NCBI GenBank assembly: GCA_016714935.1
Contig: JADKBU010000009.1
Coordinates: forward strand, 1-64,000
DNA: 64,000 nt
Direction of reading: 5' to 3'
From: Candidatus Accumulibacter propinquus
GTDB taxonomy: Bacteria; Pseudomonadota; Gammaproteobacteria; Burkholderiales; Rhodocyclaceae
Shown: piece by piece, positions 36,466-45,105 of the stretch
How positions within the stretch are numbered: position 1 is the stretch's first letter
Layout: every line of letters begins with the position of its first letter
Translations under genes and position numbers: made by a program
Notes under the pieces: model-generated
Database searches by the model: none
What the model saw: the letters and a program-made list of their open reading frames with translations, nothing else
What the model was told of the DNA's origin: nothing

Positions 36466-37124
36466 TGCACGAACCGCCCGCACGCAGGGGAGCGATTGTC
36501 GTCATTGATTACGGCATGGGAAACCTGCGCTCCGTCTGGCAGGCGCTGGTACGTGTCGCAGATGGGCGTGAAGTGCTCGTCTCGGCTGATCCGGCGGTGG
36601 TCGGCGCTGCCGAACGTGTGGTCTTTCCCGGCCAGGGGGCGATGCCCGACTGCATGCGCGAGATTGACGCCCGCGGTTTGCGGCCGGCGGTGCTCGAGGC
36701 CGCAGCCAACAAACCTTTTCTCGGCATCTGTATCGGCCAGCAAATGCTCTTCGAGCACAGTGAGGAAGGCGATGTTCCGGGCCTTGGCGTCCTTCGGGGC
36801 AGCGTCCGCCGTTTTCCGGCGGATAGGATGCGCGACAGCGACGACCACAGGCTCAAGGTTCCGCACATGGGCTGGAATCAGGTACGACACTGTCGGGAGC
36901 ACCCCCTGTGGGCAGGCATTGCCGATGGCGCGCGTTTCTATTTCGTTCACAGTTATTACGTCGCCCCGGTGGACGACGCCTGTGTCGTCGGAACAACCGA
37001 TTATGGCATCCTCTTTACCAGCGCAGTGGCGCGGGATAATATCTTTGCCATTCAGTGCCACCCGGAAAAGAGCGCGCAAGCGGGACTTGCCATGCTGGCC
37101 AACTTCGTTGCCTGGAAGCCCTGA
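36465..37124 (+). CDS. hisH: Imidazole glycerol phosphate synthase, glutaminase subunit
   Basis: 219 residues from the ATG at 36465, which shares its A with the hisB TGA; a GTG one codon earlier is an alternative. It is a class I glutamine amidotransferase with the nucleophile Cys in GICIGQQMLFE, oxyanion region FPGQGAMPDC and the His-Glu pair in CHPEKS. It delivers ammonia to HisF in imidazole glycerol phosphate formation. VIDYGMGNLRSVWQAL is the expected N-terminal signature. HisF lies two genes downstream in the same operon. Confidence 0.96.
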   Translation: MHEPPARRGAIVVIDYGMGNLRSVWQALVRVADGREVLVSADPAVVGAAERVVFPGQGAMPDCMREIDARGLRPAVLEAAANKPFLGICIGQQMLFEHSEEGDVPGLGVLRGSVRRFPADRMRDSDDHRLKVPHMGWNQVRHCREHPLWAGIADGARFYFVHSYYVAPVDDACVVGTTDYGILFTSAVARDNIFAIQCHPEKSAQAGLAMLANFVAWKP

Positions 37125-37175
37125 CCGGTTGCCGGGATCCGACTTGTTTCAACCCACCTTTCTTCCGCTTTCGAC

Positions 37176-37919
37176 ATGCTTATCATTCCCGCGATTGACC
37201 TGAAACAGGGACAGTGCGTCCGCCTCAAACAGGGCCTCATGGACCAGGTGACCGTGTTCTCCCACTCGCCCGGCGCGCAGGCCAGCCACTGGCTGGCGCA
37301 GGGTGCTCGGCGCCTGCATGTGGTCGATCTCGACGGCGCCTTCGCCGGAAAACCGAAGAACGAGAAAGCCATCAAGGAAATCGTCAAGGCTGTTGGCGAT
37401 GACATTCCGGTGCAACTCGGCGGCGGCATCCGGGATTTGGACACCATCGAGCGCTGCCTCGACGACGGCGTCAGCTACGTGATCATCGGCACTGCCGCGG
37501 TGAAGAATCCCGGTTTCCTGCATGATGCCTGTGGCGCGTTTCCTGGCCACATCATTGTCGGACTCGATGCCAGAGACGGCAAGGTGGCTGTTGATGGCTG
37601 GTCGAAAATGACCGGACATGATGTCATCGACCTGGCGCGGAAGTACGAGGATTACGGCGTCGAAGCGATCATCTATACCGATATCGGCCGCGACGGCATG
37701 CTCTCGGGGATCAACATCGAGGCGACGGTAAAACTCGCTCAGGCATTGTTGATCCCGGTGATTGCCAGCGGCGGCCTGTCCAGCCTCGACGACATCCGGC
37801 AACTCTGCGCGGTCGAAGACGAAGGAATCAGCGCCGCGATCGCCGGCCGCGCCATCTACGATGGCTCGCTCGATTTTGCTGTGGCGCAGGCGGCAGCCGA
37901 CAATGCCGCGGGACCATGA
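37176..37919 (+). CDS. hisA: ProFAR isomerase
   Basis: 247 residues, a (beta/alpha)8 barrel. The N-terminal Asp (MLIIPAIDLKQGQCVRL) and the second acid (IIYTDIGRDGMLSG) are the general acid and base that open the ribose of ProFAR in an Amadori rearrangement. Phosphate-binding loops QLGGGIRD and VIASGGLSS are present. It lies 51 bp after hisH and 40 bp before hisF, to which it is distantly related by duplication. Confidence 0.96.
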   Translation: MLIIPAIDLKQGQCVRLKQGLMDQVTVFSHSPGAQASHWLAQGARRLHVVDLDGAFAGKPKNEKAIKEIVKAVGDDIPVQLGGGIRDLDTIERCLDDGVSYVIIGTAAVKNPGFLHDACGAFPGHIIVGLDARDGKVAVDGWSKMTGHDVIDLARKYEDYGVEAIIYTDIGRDGMLSGINIEATVKLAQALLIPVIASGGLSSLDDIRQLCAVEDEGISAAIAGRAIYDGSLDFAVAQAAADNAAGP

Positions 37920-37959
37920 TGCGCGCGACATTCCGGCAAACTCGGGGCGTTAGCTGACC

Positions 37960-38721
37960 TTGGGCCTGGCCAAACGCATCATCCCGTGCCTTGATGTGAC
38001 TGCCGGTCGGGTCGTCAAGGGCACCAATTTCGTCGACCTGCGTGACGCCGGCGACCCCGTGGAAATCGCCCGCCGCTACGACGAGCAGGGCGCTGACGAA
38101 GTGACCTTCCTCGACATCACGGCCTCCTCGGATCAGCGCGACATTATCCTGCATATCGTCGAGGCCTGCGCGGCGCAGGTTTTCATACCGTTGACGGTTG
38201 GCGGTGGGGTGCGCTCGGTGGCCGATGTGCGCCGCCTGCTCAATGCCGGCGCCGACAAGGTGAGCATGAATACCGCGGCGGTCGAGAATCCGGATCTGGT
38301 GGCTGAAGCCTCAGCCAAGGTCGGCAACCAGTGTATCGTCGTGGCCATCGACGCCAAGCAGTCGGCGCCGGGTGTCTGGCAGGTATTTACCCACGGTGGT
38401 CGGCGCAATACCGGTATCGACGCCGTCGCCTGGGCCCGCCGCGTCCAGCAACTCGGTGCCGGCGAGATCCTGCTGACGAGCATGGATCGTGACGGCACCA
38501 GGAACGGCTTCGATCTGTCATTGACGCGGGCGATTTCCGATGCCGTCGATGTCCCGGTCATTGCCAGCGGCGGCGTCGGCAATCTCCAGCACCTCGCCGA
38601 CGGAGTGTCCGAAGGGCATGCGGACGCCGTTCTGGCGGCAAGCATCTTCCATTTTGGTGAATTCACCGTTCGCCAGGCCAAGGAGTACATGCGCGAGCGC
38701 GGTATCGAGGTTCGCCTGTGA
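37960..38721 (+). CDS. hisF: Imidazole glycerol phosphate synthase, cyclase subunit (TTG start)
   Basis: 253 residues. Cyclises PRFAR with ammonia from HisH to give imidazole glycerol phosphate and AICAR. Active-site Asp residues are in RIIPCLDVTAGRVVKG and LLTSMDRDGTRNGFD; phosphate loops are TVGGGVRS and VIASGGVGN. There is no ATG or GTG before the conserved residues: the frame has a TAG at 37951, so TTG at 37960 (reading MGLAKRIIPC) is the best start, with CTG at 37954 as the only other option. No clear Shine-Dalgarno is seen, so expression may depend on readthrough from hisA. Confidence 0.95.
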   Translation: MGLAKRIIPCLDVTAGRVVKGTNFVDLRDAGDPVEIARRYDEQGADEVTFLDITASSDQRDIILHIVEACAAQVFIPLTVGGGVRSVADVRRLLNAGADKVSMNTAAVENPDLVAEASAKVGNQCIVVAIDAKQSAPGVWQVFTHGGRRNTGIDAVAWARRVQQLGAGEILLTSMDRDGTRNGFDLSLTRAISDAVDVPVIASGGVGNLQHLADGVSEGHADAVLAASIFHFGEFTVRQAKEYMRERGIEVRL

Positions 38722-39122
38722 GCGATCTGAACCCTCGTCACGCATGCCTCGATGCCCTCAAGTGGGATGCCCAGGGTATGATTCCGGCGATCGCTCAGGA
38801 CGCCGATAGTGGCCGGGTGCTGATGTTTGCGTTCATGAATCGTCAGTCACTCCAGGAGACGATTGACAGCGGGACCGCGGTATACTGGTCGCGTTCGCGC
38901 CAGCGGCTGTGGCGAAAGGGCGAAGAGTCCGGCCACGCGCAGCGGGTGCTCTCGATCCGAACCGACTGTGACGGCGACGTATTGCTGCTTTCGATCGACC
39001 AGGCGGGCGGTATCGCCTGCCATACCGGCCGCGAGAGCTGTTTCTTTCATCAACTGCAGGGGAACTTCTGGGTTGCGGTCGACCCGGTGCTCAAGGACCC
39101 CAAGGACATTTACGGCAAATGA
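38718..39122 (+). CDS. hisI: Phosphoribosyl-AMP cyclohydrolase
   Basis: 134 residues from a GTG at 38718 that overlaps the hisF stop (GTGA). Opens the purine ring of PR-AMP. Motifs: MFAFMNRQSLQET, AVYWSRSRQRLWRKGE, the zinc site with RTDCDGD and CHTGRESCFFH. It is the separate HisI form; the pyrophosphohydrolase is encoded by the next gene. Confidence 0.96.
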   Translation: MSDLNPRHACLDALKWDAQGMIPAIAQDADSGRVLMFAFMNRQSLQETIDSGTAVYWSRSRQRLWRKGEESGHAQRVLSIRTDCDGDVLLLSIDQAGGIACHTGRESCFFHQLQGNFWVAVDPVLKDPKDIYGK

Positions 39123-39439
39123 ACATGGACATGCTGCACCGGATCTCGGATACGCTGCTTGAGCGCCGCAAGGCAGACCCGGAAACTTCCTATACGGCAC
39201 AGCTACTGGCCAAAGGGCCGGATTCGATCCTGAAGAAGATTGGCGAGGAATGCGCCGAGTTGATCATGGCAGGCAAGGAAGGCAACCGCCTGCACGTGGT
39301 CTGGGAGTCTGCGGATGTCCTCTATCACACGATGGTCCTGCTGGCCTTTTATGGTCTGACGATCGAAGATGTGCTGCAGGAGATGCGTCGACGCGAAGGC
39401 ATTTCGGGAATCGACGAGAAAAAATCACGGAAAAGCTGA
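39119..39439 (+). CDS. hisE: Phosphoribosyl-ATP pyrophosphatase
   Basis: 106 residues starting with an ATG overlapping the hisI stop (ATGA). An all-alpha MazG-like fold: LERRKADPETSYTAQLL, KIGEECAELIMAGK with the metal-binding EExxE-type motif, and ESADVLYHTMVLL. It hydrolyses PR-ATP to PR-AMP, the step before HisI. Last histidine gene in the operon; a HIT gene follows 3 bp later. Confidence 0.96.
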   Translation: MNMDMLHRISDTLLERRKADPETSYTAQLLAKGPDSILKKIGEECAELIMAGKEGNRLHVVWESADVLYHTMVLLAFYGLTIEDVLQEMRRREGISGIDEKKSRKS

Positions 39440-39442
39440 AAC

Positions 39443-39793
39443 ATGGAAAACTGCCTGTTCTGCAAAATCGCCGGCGGCCAGATTCCGTGTCGCAAGGTCT
39501 ATGAAGACGACGACATCCTGGCCTTTCACGACATCAATCCGGCTCGCCCGGTGCACCTGTTGGTCATCCCCAAGCGGCACATCACGTCGCTGGCGACCGC
39601 CACCGAAGCCGATACACCGGTTCTCGGCAGGATTCTTGCCGTCGCCAACCGTTTGGCAACGGAACAGGGCAGCCCGGACGGCTTTCGACTGATCATCAAT
39701 TCCGGACGTATCGGCCACCAGGAAGTTCAGCACCTGCACGCGCACATCGTCGGCGGACCGGACCCGGTCGGACCGATGCTCAAACGCGTCTGA
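39443..39793 (+). CDS. hinT: HIT-family nucleotide hydrolase (HinT-like)
   Basis: 116 residues. CLFCKIAGGQIPCRKVYEDD is the HinT N-terminus, and HLHAHIVGG carries the histidine triad with the catalytic His. Proteins of this type hydrolyse purine nucleoside phosphoramidates. It lies between hisE (3 bp) and tatA in the usual betaproteobacterial order, so cotranscription with the histidine operon is likely. Confidence 0.94.
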   Translation: MENCLFCKIAGGQIPCRKVYEDDDILAFHDINPARPVHLLVIPKRHITSLATATEADTPVLGRILAVANRLATEQGSPDGFRLIINSGRIGHQEVQHLHAHIVGGPDPVGPMLKRV

Positions 39794-39872
39794 ACCACAC
39801 CACCAACCACGGGCACCGGCGGCGCTGCCTGCGGGGCAAGCTGCCGAGTTTCACTTTAGATGGAGGCCTGAC

Positions 39873-40127
39873 ATGGGTTCTTTCAGCATCTGGCACTGGT
39901 TGATCGTTCTGGTCATCGTACTGTTGATTTTCGGCACCAAGAAGCTGCGCAACCTCGGCGCCGATCTTGGTGGTGCGGTAAAGGGTTTCAAGGACGGCAT
40001 CAAGGACGCCACCACAGAGGACAAGCCGGCAGAGACGCCGTCTCCTCCGCCTGCTCCTGCACCGCCGCCACAAGTCGGCACCGGTCAGACCATCGAGGGG
40101 GAAATCAGGGAAAAGACCCGCAGCTAG
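39873..40127 (+). CDS. tatA: Sec-independent translocase subunit TatA
   Basis: 84 residues: an N-terminal membrane helix (HWLIVLVIVLLIFGTKKLRNLG) with the conserved FG hinge, then an amphipathic helix (GADLGGAVKGFKDGIKD) and a proline-rich tail. TatA multimers form the pore for folded proteins carrying twin-arginine leaders, such as the PhoX-type protein at 15633. GGAGG precedes the ATG. Confidence 0.96.
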   Translation: MGSFSIWHWLIVLVIVLLIFGTKKLRNLGADLGGAVKGFKDGIKDATTEDKPAETPSPPPAPAPPPQVGTGQTIEGEIREKTRS

Positions 40128-40252
40128 TTACGGCGCCAGTCACGTGATCACACACACCAGGAACAGGCATCTGGATCGATCGGGGTGGGTAAGCCGCCCA
40201 CGCGCTCGGCAGACGACCCCGCATTCCTTGCCCCGCCTGCAGACGGCTGCCA

Positions 40253-40678
40253 ATGTTTGATATCGGCTTTTCCGAGATGCTGGTCATCGCCATCGTCGCA
40301 CTGGTGGTGATCGGTCCCGAACGGCTGCCCAAGGTGGCGCGGACGGCCGGGCATATGCTCGGGCGTCTGCAACGTTATGTCAGTGACGTGAAGTCGGACA
40401 TCAACCGAGAAATGCAACTCGAAGAGCTGAAGAAACTGCAGTCCGAGATCCGGGAGTCCGCGCACAGCGTTGAGCACAGTCTGAAGACAGAAATGCAGGC
40501 AGCAAGACAGGCGCTCGACCAGATCCCGGCAACGATTGCCAACGATATTCCTGCGCCGGCGGCGCTCGAATACCCAACCATCGCAGAATCGCCATCGGCT
40601 GCAACGGGCAACCCCCAACCACCAGCACCGACTGGCCCCTCGGTAGCTGAAGCTGCGCAACCCACCCGCACGCTCTGA
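40253..40678 (+). CDS. tatB: Sec-independent translocase subunit TatB
   Basis: 141 residues. FDIGFSEMLVIAIVALVVIGPERLPKVART is the typical TatB N-terminus with membrane helix, a conserved Glu and the GPERLP hinge. A long amphipathic helix and an Ala/Pro-rich tail follow. TatB with TatC forms the receptor for twin-arginine signals. It starts 125 bp after tatA and ends 5 bp before tatC. Confidence 0.96.
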   Translation: MFDIGFSEMLVIAIVALVVIGPERLPKVARTAGHMLGRLQRYVSDVKSDINREMQLEELKKLQSEIRESAHSVEHSLKTEMQAARQALDQIPATIANDIPAPAALEYPTIAESPSAATGNPQPPAPTGPSVAEAAQPTRTL

Positions 40679-40683
40679 TCGCG

Positions 40684-41541
40684 ATGAACCTCCCCGAAGA
40701 CTCCTTTCTCTCGCACCTGGTCGAGTTGCGTGACCGCCTGATACGGGCGCTGATCGCGATAGGCATTGTCTTCATTTGCCTCTTCCCCTGGGCCAAGGAA
40801 CTTTATGCCTTGTTGGCGCAGCCCTTGCTGGCGACACTGCCGCAAGGTGGTCAGATGATCGCGACCGACGTGATCGGGGTTTTTCTGGTGCCGATGAAAG
40901 TGGCGCTGATGGTGGCGTTCCTGATCGCCCTGCCCTACGTGCTTTACCAGGTCTGGGCTTTTGTCGCCCCCGGCCTCTATGCGCACGAGAAACGGCTGGC
41001 ACTGCCGCTGGTTGCCGCGAGCGTGCTGCTGTTCTTTCTCGGCATGGCTTTCGCCTATTTCCTGGTCTTTCCCACGGTTTTCGGCTTCATGGCCACGGTG
41101 GCGCCCGAAGGTGTCGCGTGGATGACCGACATCGAGAAGTACCTCTCTTTCGTACTGACCACCTTCATCGCCTTCGGGGTGACTTTCGAGGTCCCGGTGG
41201 TGGTGGTCGTTCTGGTCCAGGCAGGGGTCGTTGAACTGGCCAAGCTCAAGGAATGGCGCCCCTATGTGATCGTTGGGGCGTTTGTCGTGGGCGCGGTGTT
41301 TACGCCACCCGACGTGATTTCACAACTGATGATGGCCATTCCGCTGTGCCTGCTTTTTGAGCTCGGGCTGTTGCTCGCGCGTTTTGTCAGCAAGGGCTCG
41401 CTACGCCGAACCGCACCGCTGGCACCGACAGCCGACTGGGCGCCGATGTCGGCTGCGGAAATGGACAAGGCGATCGAGGGACTGGGTCATCGGCCCGATG
41501 GCGACGACAAGCCGGCAAGGTCTCCCGATCCATCGCCGTGA
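40684..41541 (+). CDS. tatC: Sec-independent translocase subunit TatC
   Basis: 285 residues with six membrane helices. N-terminal SFLSHLVELRDRLIRALIAIG contains the E-L-R motif that contacts the twin-arginine signal; FVAPGLYAHEKR holds the conserved loop Glu, and the rest alternates helices typical of TatC. The tail (LAPTADWAPMSAAEMDKAIEG) is cytoplasmic. Last gene of tatABC, convergent with the glutamine amidotransferase. Confidence 0.96.
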   Translation: MNLPEDSFLSHLVELRDRLIRALIAIGIVFICLFPWAKELYALLAQPLLATLPQGGQMIATDVIGVFLVPMKVALMVAFLIALPYVLYQVWAFVAPGLYAHEKRLALPLVAASVLLFFLGMAFAYFLVFPTVFGFMATVAPEGVAWMTDIEKYLSFVLTTFIAFGVTFEVPVVVVVLVQAGVVELAKLKEWRPYVIVGAFVVGAVFTPPDVISQLMMAIPLCLLFELGLLLARFVSKGSLRRTAPLAPTADWAPMSAAEMDKAIEGLGHRPDGDDKPARSPDPSP

Positions 41542-41577
41542 CCGGCTACGCTGCCGTCGTTGTGCTGCCTGCCCCGC

Positions 41578-42384
41578 TCAGGAAGGCACCTTCACCGGGC
41601 CGGCAACGGTGAGCTGATGCCTGACCGCTGCCCCTTCTTCGAATAGCCACAGACTACCGTTGGGCATCGTTATCCAGCGCTCGTTGTCGGTCAGCGGCAC
41701 GGTGGCAATCACCGCAACCCGATCATCGGGTGTCGTGACGGCACTGAAATCAATGCTCAGATCCTGATCGCGCAGATGCGCAACGCTGAAAGGTGCTTGT
41801 CGGATGATGTAACTGAGCTGGTTGGAGCAGTGGGCGAACAGACAGTCGCCATTCGACAGCAGATAGTTGCAAGCGCCACGCGCTCCAAGCTCGACGGTCA
41901 TTTGATGAAGTGCATCGAACAGACTGGCCTGCGTCGGCGCCCGGGAGCCAAAACGTTGGCGCAGATTCTGCAGCAGCCAGCAAAACGCGCGCTCGCTGTC
42001 GGTTTCGCCAACCGGCGTGAAACTGCCATCGAGTTGGGGCGAGAAATCAGGCAGGTTGCCGTTGTGGGCAAAAATCCAGTAACGCCCCCACAGTTCGCGC
42101 ATGAAGGGGTGCGTGTTCTCCAGCGCTACCACCCCCTGCGTCGCCTTGCGGATGTGGGCAATGACGTTCTTCGAATGGATCGGGTAGCTGCGCACCAGTG
42201 CGGCTACCGGCGAAACGCAGGAAGGCTGCGGATCGAGGAACACGCGCGTGCCACGACCTTCAAAGAAGGCGATTCCCCAACCATCCGCGTGCACATCGGT
42301 GGCGCCGCCACGCGCCTGAAAGCCGGCGAAGGAAAAGCAGATATCCGTCGGCACATTGCAGTTCATGGCCAGCAACTGACACAT
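41578..42384 (-). CDS. Class II glutamine amidotransferase (YafJ-like)
   Basis: 268 residues. The N-terminal nucleophile Cys (MCQLLAMNCN) with HADGWGIAFF, HIRKATQG, NTHPFMRELWGRYWIFAHNGNL and GETDSERAFCWLL defines the stand-alone class II amidotransferase group of E. coli YafJ and glutamine hydrolases of the Ntn fold. The acceptor substrate of this subgroup is not established. It lies between tatC (convergent) and the Do-like protease, 14 bp downstream of the latter on the same strand's opposite end, and does not look coupled to either. Confidence 0.87.
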   Translation of the reverse strand: MCQLLAMNCNVPTDICFSFAGFQARGGATDVHADGWGIAFFEGRGTRVFLDPQPSCVSPVAALVRSYPIHSKNVIAHIRKATQGVVALENTHPFMRELWGRYWIFAHNGNLPDFSPQLDGSFTPVGETDSERAFCWLLQNLRQRFGSRAPTQASLFDALHQMTVELGARGACNYLLSNGDCLFAHCSNQLSYIIRQAPFSVAHLRDQDLSIDFSAVTTPDDRVAVIATVPLTDNERWITMPNGSLWLFEEGAAVRHQLTVAGPVKVPS

Positions 42385-42398
42385 CGATCTTGCCTCGG

Positions 42399-43574
42399 CT
42401 AGTCGCGCTCGCGGCGCTGCGGCGCGCGCTTGCCGATCCGGACGGTGGTTTCCAACACGTTGTTCTGGCGGCGCAACTTGAAGGCAACCGTCTCACCCGG
42501 CTTCTGACTGGCGATCAGGTCGAGCATGCCTTGCGGATCCTTGACCGCCGTGCCGTCGACAGCGAGCAGGATGTCGCCCGGCTTGATCCCGCCCGCATCC
42601 GCCGGGCTGCCGCGCAGGACGCCGGCAATCAAGGCGCCGTTGGTATCCGGCAGTCCAAAGGACTCCGCCAGATCGATACTGATCTCCTGTGCTTCGACGC
42701 CGATCCAGCCACGCGTCACGCTGCCACTCTGGATGATCTGCTCCATGACATTCCTCGCAATCGAGATTGGAATCGCAAAACCGATCCCGAGCGAGCCGCC
42801 TGAGCGCGAATAAATGGCCGTGTTGATGCCGATCAGATTGCCCTGGCTGTCTACCAGAGCGCCCCCCGAATTGCCCGGGTTGATCGCCGCATCGGTCTGG
42901 ATGAAGTTCTCGAAGGTGTTGATTCCCAGATGCGAGCGACCCAGGGCCGAGATGATTCCCATGGTCACCGTCTGACCAACCCCGAAAGGATTGCCGATGG
43001 CCAGCGTGACGTCACCCACCACGACATTCTCCATTTTCCCGAGCGTGATTGCCGGCAGGACCAGTTCCTTGCCGTTCTGCTCGGTGATCTGGAGTACGGC
43101 AAGGTCGGACTCCGGGTCACTCCCGACAACACGGGCATTGAGGTTGCGGCCGTCGCTGAGGGCTATCTCGATCTGGTCGGCAGCCTCGACAACATGAAAG
43201 TTCGTGAGAATATAGCCGTTCTGGCTGACAATGACCCCCGAACCGAGTCCGGAGGTCCTTGGACCCTCCCCTTCGGCGCTGTCACCGAAGAAGTGACGGA
43301 ATACCGGATCGTCAAATAGCGGATTACGACGCGCCTTGATCTTTTGTGAAGTAAAAATGTGCACTACCGAGGGCAGGGCTTTTTTCGCCGCGTCGCGAAA
43401 GGATGTGGCAGCAATTGCTGGCACCGCCGCCACCGCCGACTCCTGCAAGGCGACGACGCTGCTGCCGGCCGGAGGGCGCTTGCCCAGCCACTCCGGCTTG
43501 AGCGTGCTCACCACGAAGAGGATGGCGAGACCAACCGTCACCGTTTGTGCAAAAATCAGCCAGAGCCTGCGCAT
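42399..43574 (-). CDS. Do-family periplasmic serine protease, single PDZ (DegS/AlgW/DegQ-like)
   Basis: 391 residues from the ATG at 43574. An N-terminal uncleaved hydrophobic helix (LWLIFAQTVTVGLAILFVVS) anchors it to the inner membrane. The protease domain (about 60–270) has His in ILTNFHVVEAAD, Asp in DPESDLAVLQI and Ser in NPGNSGGALVD; one PDZ domain (about 280–385) follows. The single PDZ and anchor resemble DegS/AlgW, regulators of sigma-E type signalling, more than two-PDZ DegP. The start lies only 21 bp from the divergent Nif3 gene, so promoters must lie inside coding sequence. Confidence 0.93.
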   Translation of the reverse strand: MRRLWLIFAQTVTVGLAILFVVSTLKPEWLGKRPPAGSSVVALQESAVAAVPAIAATSFRDAAKKALPSVVHIFTSQKIKARRNPLFDDPVFRHFFGDSAEGEGPRTSGLGSGVIVSQNGYILTNFHVVEAADQIEIALSDGRNLNARVVGSDPESDLAVLQITEQNGKELVLPAITLGKMENVVVGDVTLAIGNPFGVGQTVTMGIISALGRSHLGINTFENFIQTDAAINPGNSGGALVDSQGNLIGINTAIYSRSGGSLGIGFAIPISIARNVMEQIIQSGSVTRGWIGVEAQEISIDLAESFGLPDTNGALIAGVLRGSPADAGGIKPGDILLAVDGTAVKDPQGMLDLIASQKPGETVAFKLRRQNNVLETTVRIGKRAPQRRERD

Positions 43575-43595
43575 GGGCAAAACCGGAGCCAGTGA

Positions 43596-44342
43596 ATGAA
43601 ACGCGAGGAATTGTCACACTACCTGGACAAGTTGCTGGAGGCAGGGCGCTTCCGGGATTATTGCCCAAACGGCCTGCAAGTGGAAGGACGGCCTGAGGTC
43701 CAGCGCCTGCTCGCCGGCGTGACCGCCAACCAAAGCCTGCTTGATGTCGCGGTCGCCCGCGGCGCCGATGCAGTCCTGGTCCATCACGGCTGGTTCTGGC
43801 GCGGCGACGACTTGCGGGTCACTGGCCTGCGCAAGACGCGCCTGCAAACGCTGCTGAGACACGACATCAACCTCATCGCCTATCACCTGCCGCTCGATGC
43901 CCATCCCGAGTTCGGAAATAACGCGCAGCTGGGCAAACGACTCGGCTGGATTGCCGACGACCACTTCGGCGAACAGGAACTCGGCTGGCTGGGGCACCTG
44001 GAAAACCCGTGCGGCGTTTCGGCCATCGCCGATCGCGTCGGCCGCGAGTTGCAACGCCAGCCGCTGGTCATCGCCGGCGACGGACGCATGGTGAGCCGCG
44101 TCGCGTGGTGCTCCGGGGCGGCTCAGGGATTGTTCGAGCAAGCGATCGCGCTCGGCGTCGACCTCTACCTGAGCGGCGAGATCTCCGAACCGACGGTGCA
44201 TCTGGCACGCGAGTCCGGCGTCGCCTATATTGCTGCCGGTCACCACGCCAGCGAACGCTACGGAGTACAGGCCCTTGCCGAACATCTGGCCGAGCGTTTC
44301 GCCCTGGACTGCGAATTCGTCGACATCGACAACCCTGTCTAA
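43596..44342 (+). CDS. Nif3-like dinuclear metal centre protein (YbgI family)
   Basis: 248 residues. MKREELSHYLDKLLEAGRFRDYCPNGLQVEG is the typical N-terminus. Metal ligands of the family are seen in VHHGWFWRGDD, NLIAYHLPLDAHPEFGNN and DLYLSGEISEPTVHLARE...AAGHHASERYG. Relatives form hexamers with a di-iron or dizinc site; the cellular role is not firmly known, although links to GTP cyclohydrolase-like hydrolysis and NAD metabolism have been proposed. It precedes the FAH-family gene by 17 bp. Confidence 0.93.
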   Translation: MKREELSHYLDKLLEAGRFRDYCPNGLQVEGRPEVQRLLAGVTANQSLLDVAVARGADAVLVHHGWFWRGDDLRVTGLRKTRLQTLLRHDINLIAYHLPLDAHPEFGNNAQLGKRLGWIADDHFGEQELGWLGHLENPCGVSAIADRVGRELQRQPLVIAGDGRMVSRVAWCSGAAQGLFEQAIALGVDLYLSGEISEPTVHLARESGVAYIAAGHHASERYGVQALAEHLAERFALDCEFVDIDNPV

Positions 44343-44359
44343 CTACACGAGGAATTGCT

Positions 44360-45043
44360 ATGAGCTATGTATTTCCACCCGCCCCGCGGGTCAGCGTCCC
44401 AGTCACCGGCGGCAGCGCCCTTTTCCCGGTACGCCGCATCTACTGCGTCGGCCGCAACTACGCCGACCACGCCGCCGAAATGGGGGCAGATACCCGCGAG
44501 CCACCTTTTTTCTTCAGCAAACCGGCCGATGCACTGGTACCCGGCGGCGGCGATATCGCATATCCCCCGGCAACCAGCAATCTTCAGCACGAGGTCGAAC
44601 TGGTGGTGGCGCTGCGCGATGGCGGCGCCGATATCCTGCCCGAGCGGGCGCTCGAATACGTGTATGGCTACGCCGTCGGCCTCGATCTGACCAGACGCGA
44701 TCTGCAGCAACTGGCCAAGGACAAGGGGCACCCCTGGGACATGGGCAAGGGCTTCGATCAGAGCGCGCCCATCGGAGCGATTCATCCGCTGGCCGCGCTT
44801 GACCACCCGACGCGCGGATCGATCTGGCTCAAGGTCAACGGCCAACTGCGACAGAGTGGCGATCTCCAGCAGATGTCCTGGAAGGTCGCAGAAGTGATTG
44901 CCAGGCTATCGGGCTATGTGGCGCTCGCGGCGGGCGATCTGATCTTCACCGGCACCCCTGCAGGCGTCTCCACTGTGGTCCGCGGTGACGTACTCGAAGC
45001 CGGGGTCGCCGGCGTCGGAGAACTGACGATCCGGCTCGTATGA
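44360..45043 (+). CDS. Fumarylacetoacetate hydrolase-family protein
   Basis: 227 residues from the ATG at 44360, chosen for ACGAGGAATTGCT upstream. FAH-fold core: IYCVGRNYADHAAEMG, PFFFSKPADALVPGGG, QHEVELVVAL (metal-binding Glu), YAVGLDLTRRDLQ, KGFDQSAPIG and LIFTGTPAGVS. Enzymes of this short type are acylpyruvate hydrolases or oxaloacetate decarboxylases/tautomerases; the substrate cannot be told from sequence. Cotranscribed with the Nif3 gene (17 bp). Confidence 0.9.
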   Translation: MSYVFPPAPRVSVPVTGGSALFPVRRIYCVGRNYADHAAEMGADTREPPFFFSKPADALVPGGGDIAYPPATSNLQHEVELVVALRDGGADILPERALEYVYGYAVGLDLTRRDLQQLAKDKGHPWDMGKGFDQSAPIGAIHPLAALDHPTRGSIWLKVNGQLRQSGDLQQMSWKVAEVIARLSGYVALAAGDLIFTGTPAGVSTVVRGDVLEAGVAGVGELTIRLV

Positions 45044-45105
45044 AAATCCTCTCATCCTCGCTACCCCGACGACCAAAGCGACTCTTGACCTGTAAGGAGA
45101 CTGTC

